A stretch of 64,000 bases of DNA, taken from NCBI RefSeq assembly GCF_003597395.2, contig NC_133771.1:59414007-59478006 (forward strand), written 5' to 3'. Below are positions 21,483-33,776 of the stretch, piece by piece (position 1 is the first letter of the stretch; each line of letters opens with the position of its first letter). Both the position numbers and the translations under genes were made by a program. The DNA comes from Chelonoidis abingdonii (Eukaryota; Chordata; Testudines; Testudinidae). Below the pieces are notes generated by a model that saw nothing but the letters and a program-made list of their open reading frames with translations, was not told the origin of the DNA and searched no databases.

Positions 21483-24400
21483 GTGCGTGGGTGAAGAGCA
21501 TGGTCCTGCTTCTTTTTGCTGTTCCTTCCCTCCTCCCCCTCTAATTTTCCAGACTCCTGTAGGATGCTGGTTTTGGAGATTGTATTATGGAGAAAACAGT
21601 ATGACTAATTACTCTGTGGTGTCTTTCCTTCTAAATTAAATAAAAATGTACTTTTATATACTAATTAATATTTCTGTTATGTGACTGTTCGGATTTTGCA
21701 TTAGATGGTTCAAAGCTTTTTGTTTTTTACTTCACAATGCTCTAAGCATAAGTGAAACTACAATTTTAATTCTAGTAATTCAGTTCAAATACTAATTAAG
21801 ATTTCAATATCCATTGCATTTTTTTTTATTTTGCTTCTTGCTTGAAACCCAGATATAATGCAATCCTCCATGAAGTATATTTAAAATGCATGGTTGCAAA
21901 TTAGAATGCATGTGGCATGGCTATATCTTTTATACTTTTCATAAGCATTCATGAATTATCATTACCGTAAATGTGCATAAATGTATAAATATAGAGAGAG
22001 AATATCTTGATCCCACTTTAGGGTAGCACCCCTTGTATATTCAATAAAATAAAACATTGGGACATATTTTAGATACCATATCTTAAGTATATTTCATTGG
22101 TAGTTGCCACAAATCACAAGATTAAAATTCCCATTCAAGACACACTAGTAAAGAGTTGCTGTTTACCCACCCAAGCTAAATCAGGTTTTCTATGTAAAAT
22201 TTACTTGTGAAAGTTACTGAACATACTAAAAATATGGTAGTATTTGAAAAGTTCTCCTTATTAATCTATGATTAAAACAACCTACAAACAGCAGTTATTC
22301 ATTGCATTTTTGCCATTCATGTGAAATATCACTGCATTGCTGAATGGGCTAAACTCTGCTCTCATTTACATCAATGTAAAGCAATAGTACTTTAATAATC
22401 AAGAAGAGAATTTGTCCCAATATCTGTAGCACTAGTGTTAGGTTTAATGGAGTGATTTTCTTCATTCTTTCATCAAATGAAATAGAAAAATATTTTAAAT
22501 AAAATGATTTCCATCATTTTTTTAGATTTATTTTTTTCCTTTTGCAGATGGGGGTACAGATATTGGCATGTGTAATCCCTTACTCATCTCTGAGGCTGCA
22601 CTATTCCTTATTTAAACTATATGGGGCTTTTCACTTACCAGTTCATTCTGGGCAACAATTCCCCATCTGCAATGACCTATCTTCCAGTCCACAAAACAGT
22701 CTTTCAAAATGTATATAACAACAGCACTCATTGGAATAGATTTTGGAAGGCTCAAATAGCACTTAGATGCCTAAGTCCCACTGAAAGTCATTAGGAGTTC
22801 GATGCCTAAGTGTGCCTTTTGAAGAATTCATGAGCCATATGTAACTTGGACCTTTGCTGTCTCAGAGACCACCTCTCTGCTTTTGAAGTCTCTGGCATCC
22901 ATGACAGTTGAGTTGATACTAACGGTTGTGTCAGGGTTCCTCCCCCTCTCTGAACTTTAGGGTACAGATGTGGGGACACTTCTAAGCTTAATTACTAGCT
23001 TAGATTTGGTAACACTGCCACCATTCAGAAATTTCAGTGTCTGGAACACATCCTGTCCCCCCTAAACCTTCCCCTCCCTGCGCAGCCTTGAGGGGCTTTT
23101 TCACCAAGTTTCTGGTGAACATCTATCCAATCTCTTGGATCTTAACACAAGGAAAATTTAACCATCCCGCCCTCCTTTCCCACCAATTCCTAGTGAGTCC
23201 GGATCCAATCCCCTTGGATCTTAAAACAAGGAAAAGTCAATCAGGTTCTTAAAAAGAAAGCTTTTAATTAAAGAAAGAAAATCATCTCTGTAAAATCAGG
23301 ATGGAAAATACTTTACAGGGTAATCAGATTCATATAGCCCAGAGGAACCCCCTCTAGCCTTAGGTTCAAAGTTACAGCAAACAGAGGTAAAATCCTCTCA
23401 GCAAAAAGGAACATTTACAAGTTGAGAAAACAAAAATAAGACTCACAGACCTTGCCTGGCTTTTACTTACAATTTTGAAACATGAAAGACTGATTCAGAA
23501 AGATTTGGAGAGCCTGGATTGACGTCTCGTCCCTCTTAGTCCCAAGAGCGAACAACCCCCAAAACAAAGAGCACAAACAAAAGACTTCCCCCCACCAAGA
23601 TTTGAAAGTATCTTGTCCCCTTATTGGTCCTCTGGTCAGGTGTCAGCCAGGTTTACTGAGCTTCTTAACCCTTTACAGGTAAAAGAGGCATTAACCCTTA
23701 ACTATCTGTTTATGACAGGTTGCTAAATTAATGTGAATAGGCTGGCTGGAAGAAACTCATTTCCAAACTAGTTCTACCAGCTCATGCAAACCATTTTACT
23801 AGCTGATCTGACAGAGCCCAAGTTAACTGGCCTTCAGAACTTAATGTGTATAACGTGTTTAATTCCTTTGACTTTTGTCAGATATTGATGAAAGAGACTA
23901 TAGAGTTGATTTCCTTCTAGTTTCTGTCTGTAAGAAATCTGTGTGTATATATATGTTTGAAGTTAATGCTTTACTGCATTTGTGCATACATCCTGAACTC
24001 TTATGAAAAGGCAAATTTTATAAATGAAAAAAACATAATGGTCTGATAAAGGAAGGTGCAATGCTAAACTTATATTAAGACACACAAGTTAGAGTTAAAC
24101 AGCAGGTGAGACTCAACTCTGCTGCTGCAGTTGGAAAACATCGTCAGTGTTATGCATCAATCTCAGATTGCCTGAGAACCTAAGTCCCCAAATTATTTTT
24201 GAACATAACTTTCACACATGCAGTATCAGATGGCTTTTGGGTTGGAGACATCTGTAAAGTGATAACAGGATAATTAAACAGAAGCTAAAGGATGTGTGTG
24301 TGTAAGGTATGGCCCTGATGTGAGTCTTTTTCTACTTTTCTTTTTTCTCTTTCCATCTTTTAATATTTGATTCTCTAATTTGGTGCAATTCTAATGTCAT

Positions 24401-26369
24401 CCAAACTTAACATTTGAAACTTGCTATCAGACGATCTACAAGTGAGGAAAAACAATTACGATCCCATATTTTGTTGCTTTATCCTAACTTGCTCTTTTTA
24501 AAAAAAGAGATTTACAAATGATATATTCCAGGCTTTGAAACAGTATCTCATGTGCGTGGAATCAAACATATATTTAGCAGAGATACAATATCAGATGGCC
24601 ATAAGGTTCATTAAAATTTCTAGATAGATAACTGACATGAAATGACTGCCATTAACATAATGGATCACTCCCTCCTTGAAGAAATTCTTTCTTTCGTAGT
24701 CTCTTCCTATTCTCCAGTCTCATTTTTCTATCTGTTGGGGGTTCCGCCTTCTTTTCTGTCTTAAATCTTTCAAGATTCTGCCCTTTCATTGAGCAGGCTC
24801 ATCTAGTCACATGTCAGCTCTTGCCTCTATGTTGATAACTTACACTGAATGCAAAGGGAAAACTCTCATTAGCTTTAATAGGACCAGGATTTCACAATAT
24901 CTCTAAACCCCAAATTACTTCACTTCATTCAGATTAGAATGTACTCTTGCTTGTCCAACATCTCTTCCTGGAAATCCCATTGCCAAATCTTTTAAGACCG
25001 GATACTGCCAGCCTTTCTCACACTAAGTAATTAGTATATTGCTTCCTTAGTAGTGCTATTGACTGCAATAGGATTTGTCTGGGATTAAGGTGCTCCTCAG
25101 CATGAGTAAGGATGGCGTAATCTAGCCTATAATGTGTAAGAAAATTGGATTTATTTTGTTCCTCTCAAGCCCACTCTTTGTCCCTTTGCTACCTCAGCGG
25201 TTACATTACCAACTATGTTGTTGTTATGCTAATTATGAAGCTCTATGCTAAAGTTATTCTTACCATTGTTAATTGTTCCTTGGTGTTGAAGTAACAATGC
25301 CAAAGTACTACAGAATAGGGGAAAGTATTGTTTTAAGGGAGCTGCCACCTTTGTATGTTACATGGTTTTGTAGTATTAAACATCCCAGAATCTCGTGAAT
25401 ACAGAACCTATGTTGACTTTTTAAAAATATAACACAGTTGTTCAAAATGTTTCTCTTTCCACTCTGTTGCTAAAGCAGGAGTTCAGATTATTCCTTGCTA
25501 TAGCTAATTTCCCCAAAATCTAAACATTCATTCAGGTATGCCATGTGCTCAGTTGTTGCATGAGATTGCAAACTCTGTGAATTTTTGGTTTGTATATTGC
25601 ATAGCACTGTATCACAGTCCTTTGCGGGCGGTGGGGGAATTTTGGTACTGATATAACATAAATATTGAAGAAGAACAAAAATTATATGCTGAATAGTACT
25701 CTTGATAGTTAAATGAATAAGAAGCTGCTGCTCAAGTATTTTTGTTTGGAAATGTTGATAAAAGCAATTTTTAAAATTGAACTAACATCCTGATAATGAT
25801 TTTTAGCTCTAAACAGTTTTTTAAAAATTGTACTTAGCAAACCATTTGCTGTTCACTCATATTACATTTATCTCAGGGATGCTCTTCTGTTCCTTACCAG
25901 CTGCTTCTCCCGTTCATGGTGGGCAGGTAGTTTAGATGAAAATAACCTAAATTGCTTTGATTTCATAAAACAAACACTGAATGGGGTTGGGGTTCACAGT
26001 GTAGAACAATTACCATGTCACTTGAAGAAGTGACCTCCAGTGAGCAGTAATACCTAAGGCATTAGATTTTAGTTAATATCCCCCAATTCAGGTGACTTGT
26101 TGAAGCCTCCCCTCCCCAGGAATATCCCAGTATGCACCCAGACTCCTCTCCGTTTCTCTGCCTCTATACATATACACACATTACATTTAAAGGTAATGCT
26201 AGTAATTAATCCTGGCTGCATGACATTTCAGGATTTACAAATGACTAAATGACTACTTGAAAATCTTGTAATCATTTAGATGTGCTTTCCTGGAAAGACC
26301 AACCATTACCTGCATGTTTGCAGACACAGATCCTTACTGTCTAACATCATTTTGTTGTACTTTTACCAG
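21483..26369 (+). other. RIMS1 intron with an inverted solo LTR
   Basis: This 4.9-kb intron contains the minus-strand solo LTR (22929-23717) and a short palindromic fragment near 22750-22830 (GATGCCTAAGTCCCA, CGATGCCTAAGTG). The remainder, including 23723-26369, shows only AT-rich sequence and the partial hairpin repeat at 24848-24897. Confidence 0.7.
22929..23717 (-). mobile_element. solo LTR, reverse orientation, related to the one at 14389
   Basis: On the minus strand it begins TGTCATAAACAGATAG, exactly as the LTR at 14389 (TGTCATAAACAGATAG), and ends CCCTGACA. GGTTG flanks it on both sides (22924-22928 and 23718-23722), a clean 5-bp target duplication. The two LTRs share the first ~40 bases, the ACCTGACCAGAGGACCAAT segment and an AAAGCTTTCTTTT block (23251-23266 here), but differ widely in the middle. 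They are thus members of one family rather than one provirus. Length 789 bp; no coding interior. Confidence 0.85.
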
Positions 26370-26526
26370 TAGGTTATAGATCTAATACTAGAGAAAGTAG
26401 ATCTACAACGTTAACTGTGCCAGAACAGCAAAGAACAACACATCATCGTTCACGATCTGTATCTCCTCACCGTGGTGATGATCAGGGCAGGACCCGTTCA
26501 CGTTTACCAAATGTGCCATTACAGAG
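26370..26526 (+). CDS. RIMS1: RIMS1 exon, basic linker segment
   Basis: This 157-bp exon has two bases completing Val, 51 codons and two bases of Arg; the donor is GTAAGG. It reads GYRSNTRESRSTTLTVPEQQ, followed by RTTHHRSRSVSPHRGDDQGR and TRSRLPNVPLQ. It is rich in Arg-Ser pairs and SP sites. TTLTVPEQQRTTHHRSRSV is a RIM1 signature that differs from RIM2. The acceptor is a NAGNAG tandem (CAGTAG): the second AG would drop one Val codon. The exon ends in codon position 2, the phase shared by the next six exon boundaries. Confidence 0.95.
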
Positions 26527-27383
26527 GTAAGGTTGACAAATTAGCAACATTAGTTACTGAAACACTTTGTGATTCAAAATTTGTGTAACCAAGCAGAGGT
26601 TCTATGTCATTTTCATCTGATTGAACTCTTCATTATTTTTCAGTGTATTACTTTTTCTTCATGTGTTAGTTTAATATTGAAGCATATAAATTGTTTGAAG
26701 CCTACCACATCCTTAATCCTCTGTTTAAAGCACCCAGCAGGTTACTTCCTTGTTAATTGCAATACTGTAACCCTAATCTTTCCTTACCTGACATCCTCCC
26801 TACTGTTTATCATTTTGTTCATTTTGTTGTTTCTAAAATTTAGATTGGAAGCTCTTTCAGATAGAGACTGTGCCTTTTGTGAGTCCAATGTGGGTGCTAT
26901 AAATAATAAATAAAAATAAACCATTAATAACCATGAATGAACTGATTTTGCAAGCAAGTAATCTGAAGTTACCAATTCCTACAAATTACATTCTACGGTT
27001 CTTTTTATGGGATTTGTTTAGTTAGAGAGAAAACAATAAAATATCAAATGATATTTAACATAAGATATATTTCAGAGAATGATGATAACATTTAGACTGA
27101 CAATAAAGTTAAGTATATAGTTCCTGTATGTATAACTTCTGGTAGGCAACATGTAATGAATAAGTGAATCTCTTTTGTTGTTTTTCCTGCTTTACATTCA
27201 TAAAAATGTGTTGTGTGCTTTACATTTTCAGATGTAGACATTGTCAGTGTTGGTAGACTCAAAACTTGACCAACCTCCTTCATTCCTCTGTGTGGAGGAA
27301 GGGAGAGGAGAGGGAGCTTTCTGAACCTCTCTTGAAACCCGTAGCCTCATCCACTCATTCTCAGTTTTCACTCCTCTGTCCTG

Positions 27384-27607
27384 TGGAGGTATCTATACTA
27401 GAAATCTTGGTACCTGCAATAGAGCAACAGCTAGAAATACTGCAATTATACTTGGTACTAGCCACTAGTGTAAACAGGGATCATGCCTTTTGTCATGATG
27501 GTAAAAAAGGATAGAGCCCTATTCATATGATTGTATAAATATAATAATAATATTGATGCTGGCAGCTACCGTAACAAAGAAAAGTGTTCTAGTGTAGCCA
27601 AGGCTTG
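27384..27607. mobile_element. possible MITE remnant
   Basis: GAGGTATCTATACTAGAAA at the left and TGTTCTAGTGTAGCCAAGG at the right form a loose inverted pair of the same general type as other MITE ends in this window (TCTACACTAG). The limits and status are uncertain. Confidence 0.35.
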
Positions 27608-28654
27608 TGTTGCAGATAATGTCCCTTGGATCATAGATGAGTATAAGAGACTTTCATCAGCACCAGTCACATGCTGGCTCCAGGATTACTTAGTCCAGAG
27701 TGGCACCAGATTCTCCATCTCATCCAAGTGAACTAACTGCAAAGGTGCCAGCCAGTCTTTCCTGGCCTTGCAGTGGGAGACTGAGTTGCACTTAAGAAAT
27801 TTGTTCCTTCACAGCACAGGCTAACCCCTCTTTTTGCTCCTCACATCTAGCTGAAAGGCCATACAACCTTTCACTTCCTTTTTAGAAAACAAAGTTTGAG
27901 CTTATCTTGGAAAAACAGTCAGGAACTTTCAGTCTGTCAGCAAAACACTGAAACTCAGTATAAACATATGGTTTGATTCACTCCCATTGGCACAAAGGGC
28001 TGCATCTTGGTCCGTCCTGTAAGAGTGACAGTTACTGCCCCTAATGAGGAGGAGGGGGCAGGAATCAGCCCTTCAGGTGATCAGTGGTATTTCCACTGCT
28101 GCTTTCCCTCAGGAATTTCATCACAGGAAGAGAACTTTTAGGTCAGACTCTGTAGCAGGTCAGAAACTTCCAGAAGATGTACACAGTCACAGCCCCTTCC
28201 TATGCAGTGCCACACACTTTAGGGATAGTGCAGACCACCTATGGTCTACCATGTCCCACCCTAACCCTTGCTGAAGGGTAGTCAAAGACACTTCTTTCTG
28301 CTGCAAGGACTTTACGTTGACCAGGGTCCACAACCCAGGACTCTGCCTTTGGAAACCTAGGTATGAAACTATAAAACCATAAACTTCAAAATGAATTCTT
28401 GCTCACTGTTCTCTCGAGCTGTTCTCCAAATACAGGAACATGTCCCCCATTAACATTGCTGAGTTCTGTGTTCACAAAGAATTTAATTCTAAAAAGGGTA
28501 AAAATTACTGTTACCCATGCTAAATGAGGGTTTTTTTCCAAAAAGAGAATATTTTTGAAAAGTCATACATTAAGGAGAAACTTTCCAGCAGGCAACTTGT
28601 AACCTTGTAACCTGTTAAACTGTGTTAACTATGGAGAGAAGAAAACCATCATAC

Positions 28655-28676
28655 ATATATATATATATATTATATA
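28655..28676. repeat. AT microsatellite near a splice acceptor
   Basis: An (AT)n run lies about 10 bases upstream of the acceptor AG at 28686-28687, where a pyrimidine tract is expected. It leaves only CACTTCTAG as a pyrimidine-rich stretch. Confidence 0.8.
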
Positions 28677-28687
28677 AACACTTCTAG

Positions 28688-28813
28688 GAGTTTAGATGAA
28701 ATTCATCAAATGAGAAGATCACGTTCTCCAACTAGACACCATGATGCCTCCCGAAGTCCAGTTGATCGCAGGTCCAGAGACATGGATAGTCAGTATTTGT
28801 CAGATCACGAAAG
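28688..28813 (+). CDS. RIMS1: RIMS1 exon, Arg/Ser linker, cassette type
   Basis: This 126-bp exon has one base completing Arg, 41 codons and two bases of the next codon; acceptor CTTCTAG, donor GTATGT. It reads SLDEIHQMRRSRSPTRHHDA, then SRSPVDRRSRDMDSQYLSDHE. It is a highly basic segment with repeated SP sites. Its length is a multiple of three and it starts and ends in the same phase, so skipping keeps the frame. The acceptor has a weak, AT-interrupted pyrimidine tract, which would suit regulated splicing (inference). Confidence 0.95.
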
Positions 28814-31800
28814 GTATGTTTTCAACTTAAACTTATGAACATGTATAGAAGTGTCTTTGTCTTTGCTAGTGTTTGAATGTACTTGTTTGAATGCACATTT
28901 GGGTTAATGGGAAAGGGGAAAGGAATGGTCATAACTGACAAGAACAATCATGATTACGACACTAGGAGAGAAAAGATGCTTTTATCAGTATTAGGCAACA
29001 GATAAAGAATAGCTTCTATAATTATACTGAAAATATTTTTTGTAGCATAGAATATGAAAAGAGGAAGGAAGAATAAACCAGGAATTTTGCCTTGTTTATG
29101 CATAGAAATCATAGGAACAAATTTTGGTGCAGTACTTGGAAACATAATGGTGACTCTGGTTGTTCATATTTGTAGGTCACTTGCTTATTTTGTGGGAAAA
29201 TGGCATATAGCTAAATCATAGTGGCCTATAGTCTGCTACCCTTACTTTGTCAATAGTCCTATCAGTGTGAGTAAGGGTGACCAAATCAGTCCCGATGTTA
29301 CTATTTTTAAATGATTCCTCAAGCCTACTATGAACAATGCCATCTGTAGTAGGGGGGAGAAATGGGGGAAGGGAATAAAACTGCAAATATTTCTGGAACT
29401 TGTGTCCAGTTTTGAAGCAACATAATAATTTAATATCAAATGGCCTCGTCAGTGATCCCTAATTCAGTTTTGTACATGATCTTGCCCTTTCAAATGTGAA
29501 ATGAAGTAACTTACATCTAGGCATTAATAAGTGTTATCGATAGTTTTAATTTCTTGAGACTTGTTTTACCATAGCATACTATAAAAGTAGGCAAGAAATA
29601 TGTACAGAATTGTATGGTTGGATTGTACCACTGATTTTCTTCTTAGAGGTGAATTGAAATGCTTTTTAATCATAAAAAAATCAATTTTACAGTTGAGATA
29701 CTAACACTGCAGTGTGTTCCACCTTATATGTATGTTTCATTTCATTCTTTATTGTAAAGTAGCTATATACTCAATATGCATATTTTTCAAAAATATTTTT
29801 ATTGAACATTTCCCTTAGTATTCTTCCTCATAAGTAGAGGTTGAAAGGGGGTGGGGGTCATTGAAGAGTGACTCATATTCCTAGGTGCAAATTTAGACAA
29901 TAAAAGTGTATGCAAAATATCCCACAGTCAAAAGCAAAAATCCTGACTGTGTTCTTGGATCATATTTGCATCTCTTCCCTTCCTGCTTGGATAGAAGGGC
30001 TTTGGGGTTCTGCTCTGATGCTGTGTGAAGCAGAAGCCATCAGAGCAGAGTCAAGAGAGGGGTGCAGCTGGGGTGGGACTCTGACTGGGGAAAGAGAGTT
30101 TTCCATTCTCTTCCGCTTGCTTTGAGATGCCAGCTTTTGATGGATAAATGGGGTGGGTGAGTGGGTGTTGCTATCCTGAGGGGCCCTCTGCCAGGAGTTT
30201 CTTCTCCCAGAAACAGCAGCTGCAACAGTCTCATTTCACTCCCACCCCTAAATAAACTTCTGTTGTCCAGCTATTCTGAAAGGAGGACAGGAGACACTTG
30301 GTATGGTTTTAATCAGGCCACAACTTCATTGTTAGATGTCTGAGACTACCTGGCAGATAAACCTATACAGTGCGGGTAACTCCATGTTCATTCAATAGCT
30401 GTCCAGAGACTTCCTCCAGCCCTACTTCATTTTCCATCCAGGTGCTCCAACTAATCCTTTCTGGGACCTTACCATTCCCCCTCTCCATTGACTGATACAG
30501 TGTGCTATAAGGAAGGGGGTTTGGCTCCCTCCCCTTCCCCCCTTCTTTAACCAACACCTCGTTTTTAAGTCGTTTACAAAGCCATTTATCTGGTCACTGT
30601 ATCCCTTCCCTATGGAGTACCTGCCCTGGGCATCCGCCCCATATGTACATAACGCATTGCAACTTCATAACCTAACTCCCTTTCCTGCTCACCATAACAA
30701 AGCCCTCCCTGAACCCGCTGTGGGGAAGGCAAAAAACCACTCCATTCCACCTAGGCCAATCTGGTGGTGAGGAAAAAATTCCTTCCCAGTCCTCCTAGAA
30801 AGTAGCGGCTAGTGTGATGCCCACAGCAGGTCCTGACCAAACCTGGTATTTTGCCACCTCAGGTGGAGGGGAAGAAAGGTGGGTGCCACTTAGCTTGATC
30901 TGGGGAAAAGGGGCTGCTCCTGCCAGGCTTGCCCCTATTCAACTCCCCAGGCCTTCTGGTACCTGGGGATGAGTCAGCATCACCACGCTGACCCATTCCT
31001 CTTTTTGCAGCAGTTTCTGAGCCCCTCTCCCACCTCCCCCCCGCCATAAAGTGCTATTCCCCTTTTCCAGGAAAGCTGGACAACACCTCCCCCCGCTTAA
31101 GGTGCACTGCAGTCATTTCGGAAAGCACTATACAACTCTTGTTTATTTATCTCTAGTGGCGGGGCCCATGAGAACCACAAACTTATCAATGAGTAATAAG
31201 AGCATCTTAAGAAGGAGCCTGTTGCAGTTACTACCACGGAAAAAGATTAAGAATTTAAAGAACCTTTACTTGATATGCTCTTGCAATAAGTTCACCCATT
31301 TACAGAATTCCTCATCAAAATCCATACCTGCTGCTATCTGTCTAATATAACATCCGCTAGAAAGGTATGGATAGATCCATAGAAGTTCCTACTATCCCTA
31401 TGCCTGAAATAATCTACAATTATTAACTGAACCTGATCATACCCATACAAATTGTTACTAGTTATTTATTTGTCTTATGGTAGCACCCAAATCAATACTG
31501 GGTATTCTGAATAATTCCTGGTCATAACCTTCATAATCTTTGTTCATGAATTTCAGGTATTATTTTTAAATTATTATGAAGGAGCAATAACAGAGAGTCC
31601 TTAGATTTAGGAAAGTGAATCATAACCTCATATAAAATTCCAGCTAGAAGATTGTTCAGCAACAAGTTGTGATATATTTCCAACAGAACTGGGATTGTGT
31701 GCGCTGCTATTTTTTTTTAAATAAAAAATTACTGGGGAAAGCTATCTAGCCTGGTGTAATCATTCTGGCTGCTGTGAATTCAGATATCATTATCTGATTC

Positions 31801-32213
31801 TCAGTGAAATAGGTCTCTCAGTGTTATATTCCATCCATTTGTTTATAAATAAGATGTGGTAATCTCCATGTTCATATACATAATCTAGTATCTCTTTCAA
31901 AAATCTTTTCTAGAGGAATACATATTTTGTAAATGTGTCAAAAACATCATTAATTATGAGAATATAAATACCTTACGAGTATGATTTATTTTTCAATTCG
32001 AGGAAATAATTAGAATTATATTCCTTTTTTATTTGCTATTTTATATTCCATGCATGGGTGTGTTTTATATCACTATTTTCAATGGGCCACATCTTGAGGT
32101 CCCTGACAGGCAAACTTTGACTGAATGAAGACAGAGTAAATATTGAGCAAGAACTTTAAGATTTGACCTACGATCCAAATTCATTTCCCTTTCTGCCTCT
32201 GGATTTCATTAGT
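28814..32213 (+). other. RIMS1 intron, first part, with an unrecognised GC-richer block
   Basis: AT-rich intron lies to about 29820. From about 30240 to 31380 the + strand becomes C- and T-rich (for example CCCTCTCCATTGAC, CCTTCCCCCCTTC, AAAAATTCCTTCCCAGTCC). This looks like an old dispersed element, since GAAAAAATTCCTTCCC-type ends occur in LINE tails. I could not find terminal repeats or a convincing protein. Confidence 0.55.
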
Positions 32214-32429
32214 GTTTCTCCTATAACAGATTTCAGAGGGGTAGCCGTGTTAATCTGTATCTGCAAAAACAATGAGGAGTCCTTGTGGCACCTTAGAGAC
32301 TAACAAATTTATTTGGACATAAGCTTTTGTGGGCTATAACCCACTTCATCAGATGCATGGAGTGAAAAATACAGTAGGCAGAGATAAATATGCAGCACAT
32401 GAAAAGATGGGAGTTGCCTTATAAGGCAA

Positions 32430-33590
32430 TATAATATTTATAAAAAGTAGTTACTTTTTGTAGTCACCCAGCCACACCCAATCTTTATTTAGGCCTAATA
32501 TGATGGTGTCAAATTTGCAAATTAATTCCAGTTCTGCAGTTTCTCATTGAAATCTGTTTCTGAAGTTTTTTTGTTGAAGAATGACCACTTTAAAGTCTGT
32601 TATTGAGTGTCCAGGGAGATTGAAGTGCTCTCCTACTGGTTTTTTGAATGTTACAATTCTTGATGTCTGATTTGCATCCATTTATTCTTTTGCATAGAGA
32701 TCATCTGGTTTGGCAAATGTATGTGGCAGAGGGACATTGCTGGCACATGATGGCATATAGCACGTTGGTAGATGTCAGGTGAATGAGCCCCTGATGGTGT
32801 GGCTGATGTGGTTAGGTCCTATGATGGTGTCTCTTGAATAGATATGTGGACAGAGTTGGCAATGGGGTTTGTTGCAGGGATTGGTTCCTGGGTTAGTGTT
32901 TCTGTGGTGTGGTGTGTAGTTGCTGGTGACTATTTGCTTCAGGTTGGGGGGCTTGTCTGTAAGTGAGGACTGGCCTGTTTCCCAAGGTCTGTGAAAGTGA
33001 GGGATCATCCTCCAGGATAGGTTGTAGATCCTTGATGATGTGCTGGAGAGGTTTTAGTTGGAGGCTGTAGGTGATGGGTAGTGGTGTTCTGTTACTTTCT
33101 TTGTTGGGCCTGTCCTTTAGTAGATGACTTCTGGGTTCCCTTCCGGCTCTGTCAATTTGTTTTTTCACTTCCCCAGGTGGGTATTGTAGTTTTAAGAACG
33201 CTTTATAGAGATCCTGTAGGTGTTTGTATCTGAAGGATTGGCGCAAATGTGGTTGTATCTTAGGGCTTGGCTATAGACAATGGATCATGTGATGTGGTCT
33301 GGATGGAAGCTGGAGGCATGTAGGTAAGTATAGTGGTCAGTAAGTTTCCAGTACAGGGTGGTATTTATGTGACCATCACTTATTTGCACTGTAGTGTCCA
33401 GGAAGTGGATCTCTTGTGTGGACTGATCCAGCCTGAGATTGATGGTGGGGTAGAAATTGTTGAAATCCTGGTGGAATTCCTGAAGGGCCTCCTTCCCATG
33501 GGTCCAGATGATGAAGATGTCATCAGTGTAGCGTGAGTAGAGTAGAGGTACTAGGGGACAAGAGCTGAGGAAGCGTTGTTCTGAGTCTAA
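32430..33590 (-). pseudogene. Penelope-like reverse transcriptase/GIY-YIG endonuclease remnant
   Basis: On the minus strand the frame from about 33585 reads RYTDDIFIIWTHGKEALQEF, the catalytic Y-x-D-D motif C (codons 33519-33530), then EIHFLDTTV and a stop within HPDHIT. It continues through two open frames (33246-32893 and 33008-32775) with PCNKPHCQLCPHI, a Penelope linker motif with paired Cys. Further on, YAIMCQQCPSATYICQT is the GIY-YIG part, where YIG has become YIC (32713-32721), followed by GEHFNLPGHSITDFKVVILQ. The palm and finger regions upstream of YTDD are absent. Stops and frameshifts make it inactive. Confidence 0.8.
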
Positions 33591-33641
33591 CTTGACACAA
33601 TCAAATTAGGCCTAAATATAGACTGAGTGAGGCAGGATCAC

Positions 33642-33776
33642 TACAAAAAGTAATTTTCCCTCTACTAATTTTCCCTCTGTTAATATTCTCACCTTCTTGT
33701 CAACTGTTGGGAATGGGCTACATCCACCCTGATTGAATTGGCCTGGTCAGCACTATTGAATTGGCCTCGTCAGCAG
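33642..33776 (+). repeat. direct repeat, copy 1 (Penelope tail segment)
   Basis: AAAAAGTAATTTTCCCTC through GGCCTCGTCAGCA parallels 34570-34668 (AAAAAGTAATTTCCCCTC through GGCCTCGTTAGCA). Copy 1 has extra internal duplications: TAATTTTCCCTCT is doubled and ATTGAATTGGCCT...CAGCACT is tandemly doubled (33732-33776). Confidence 0.7.

Larger units (their letters stand above)
26527..28687 (+). other. RIMS1 intron
   Basis: The intron holds a weak MITE-like piece at 27384-27607 and an AT microsatellite (28655-28676) just before the acceptor CTTCTAG. The rest is unrecognised, including a mixed-composition part at 27700-28380. Confidence 0.65.
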
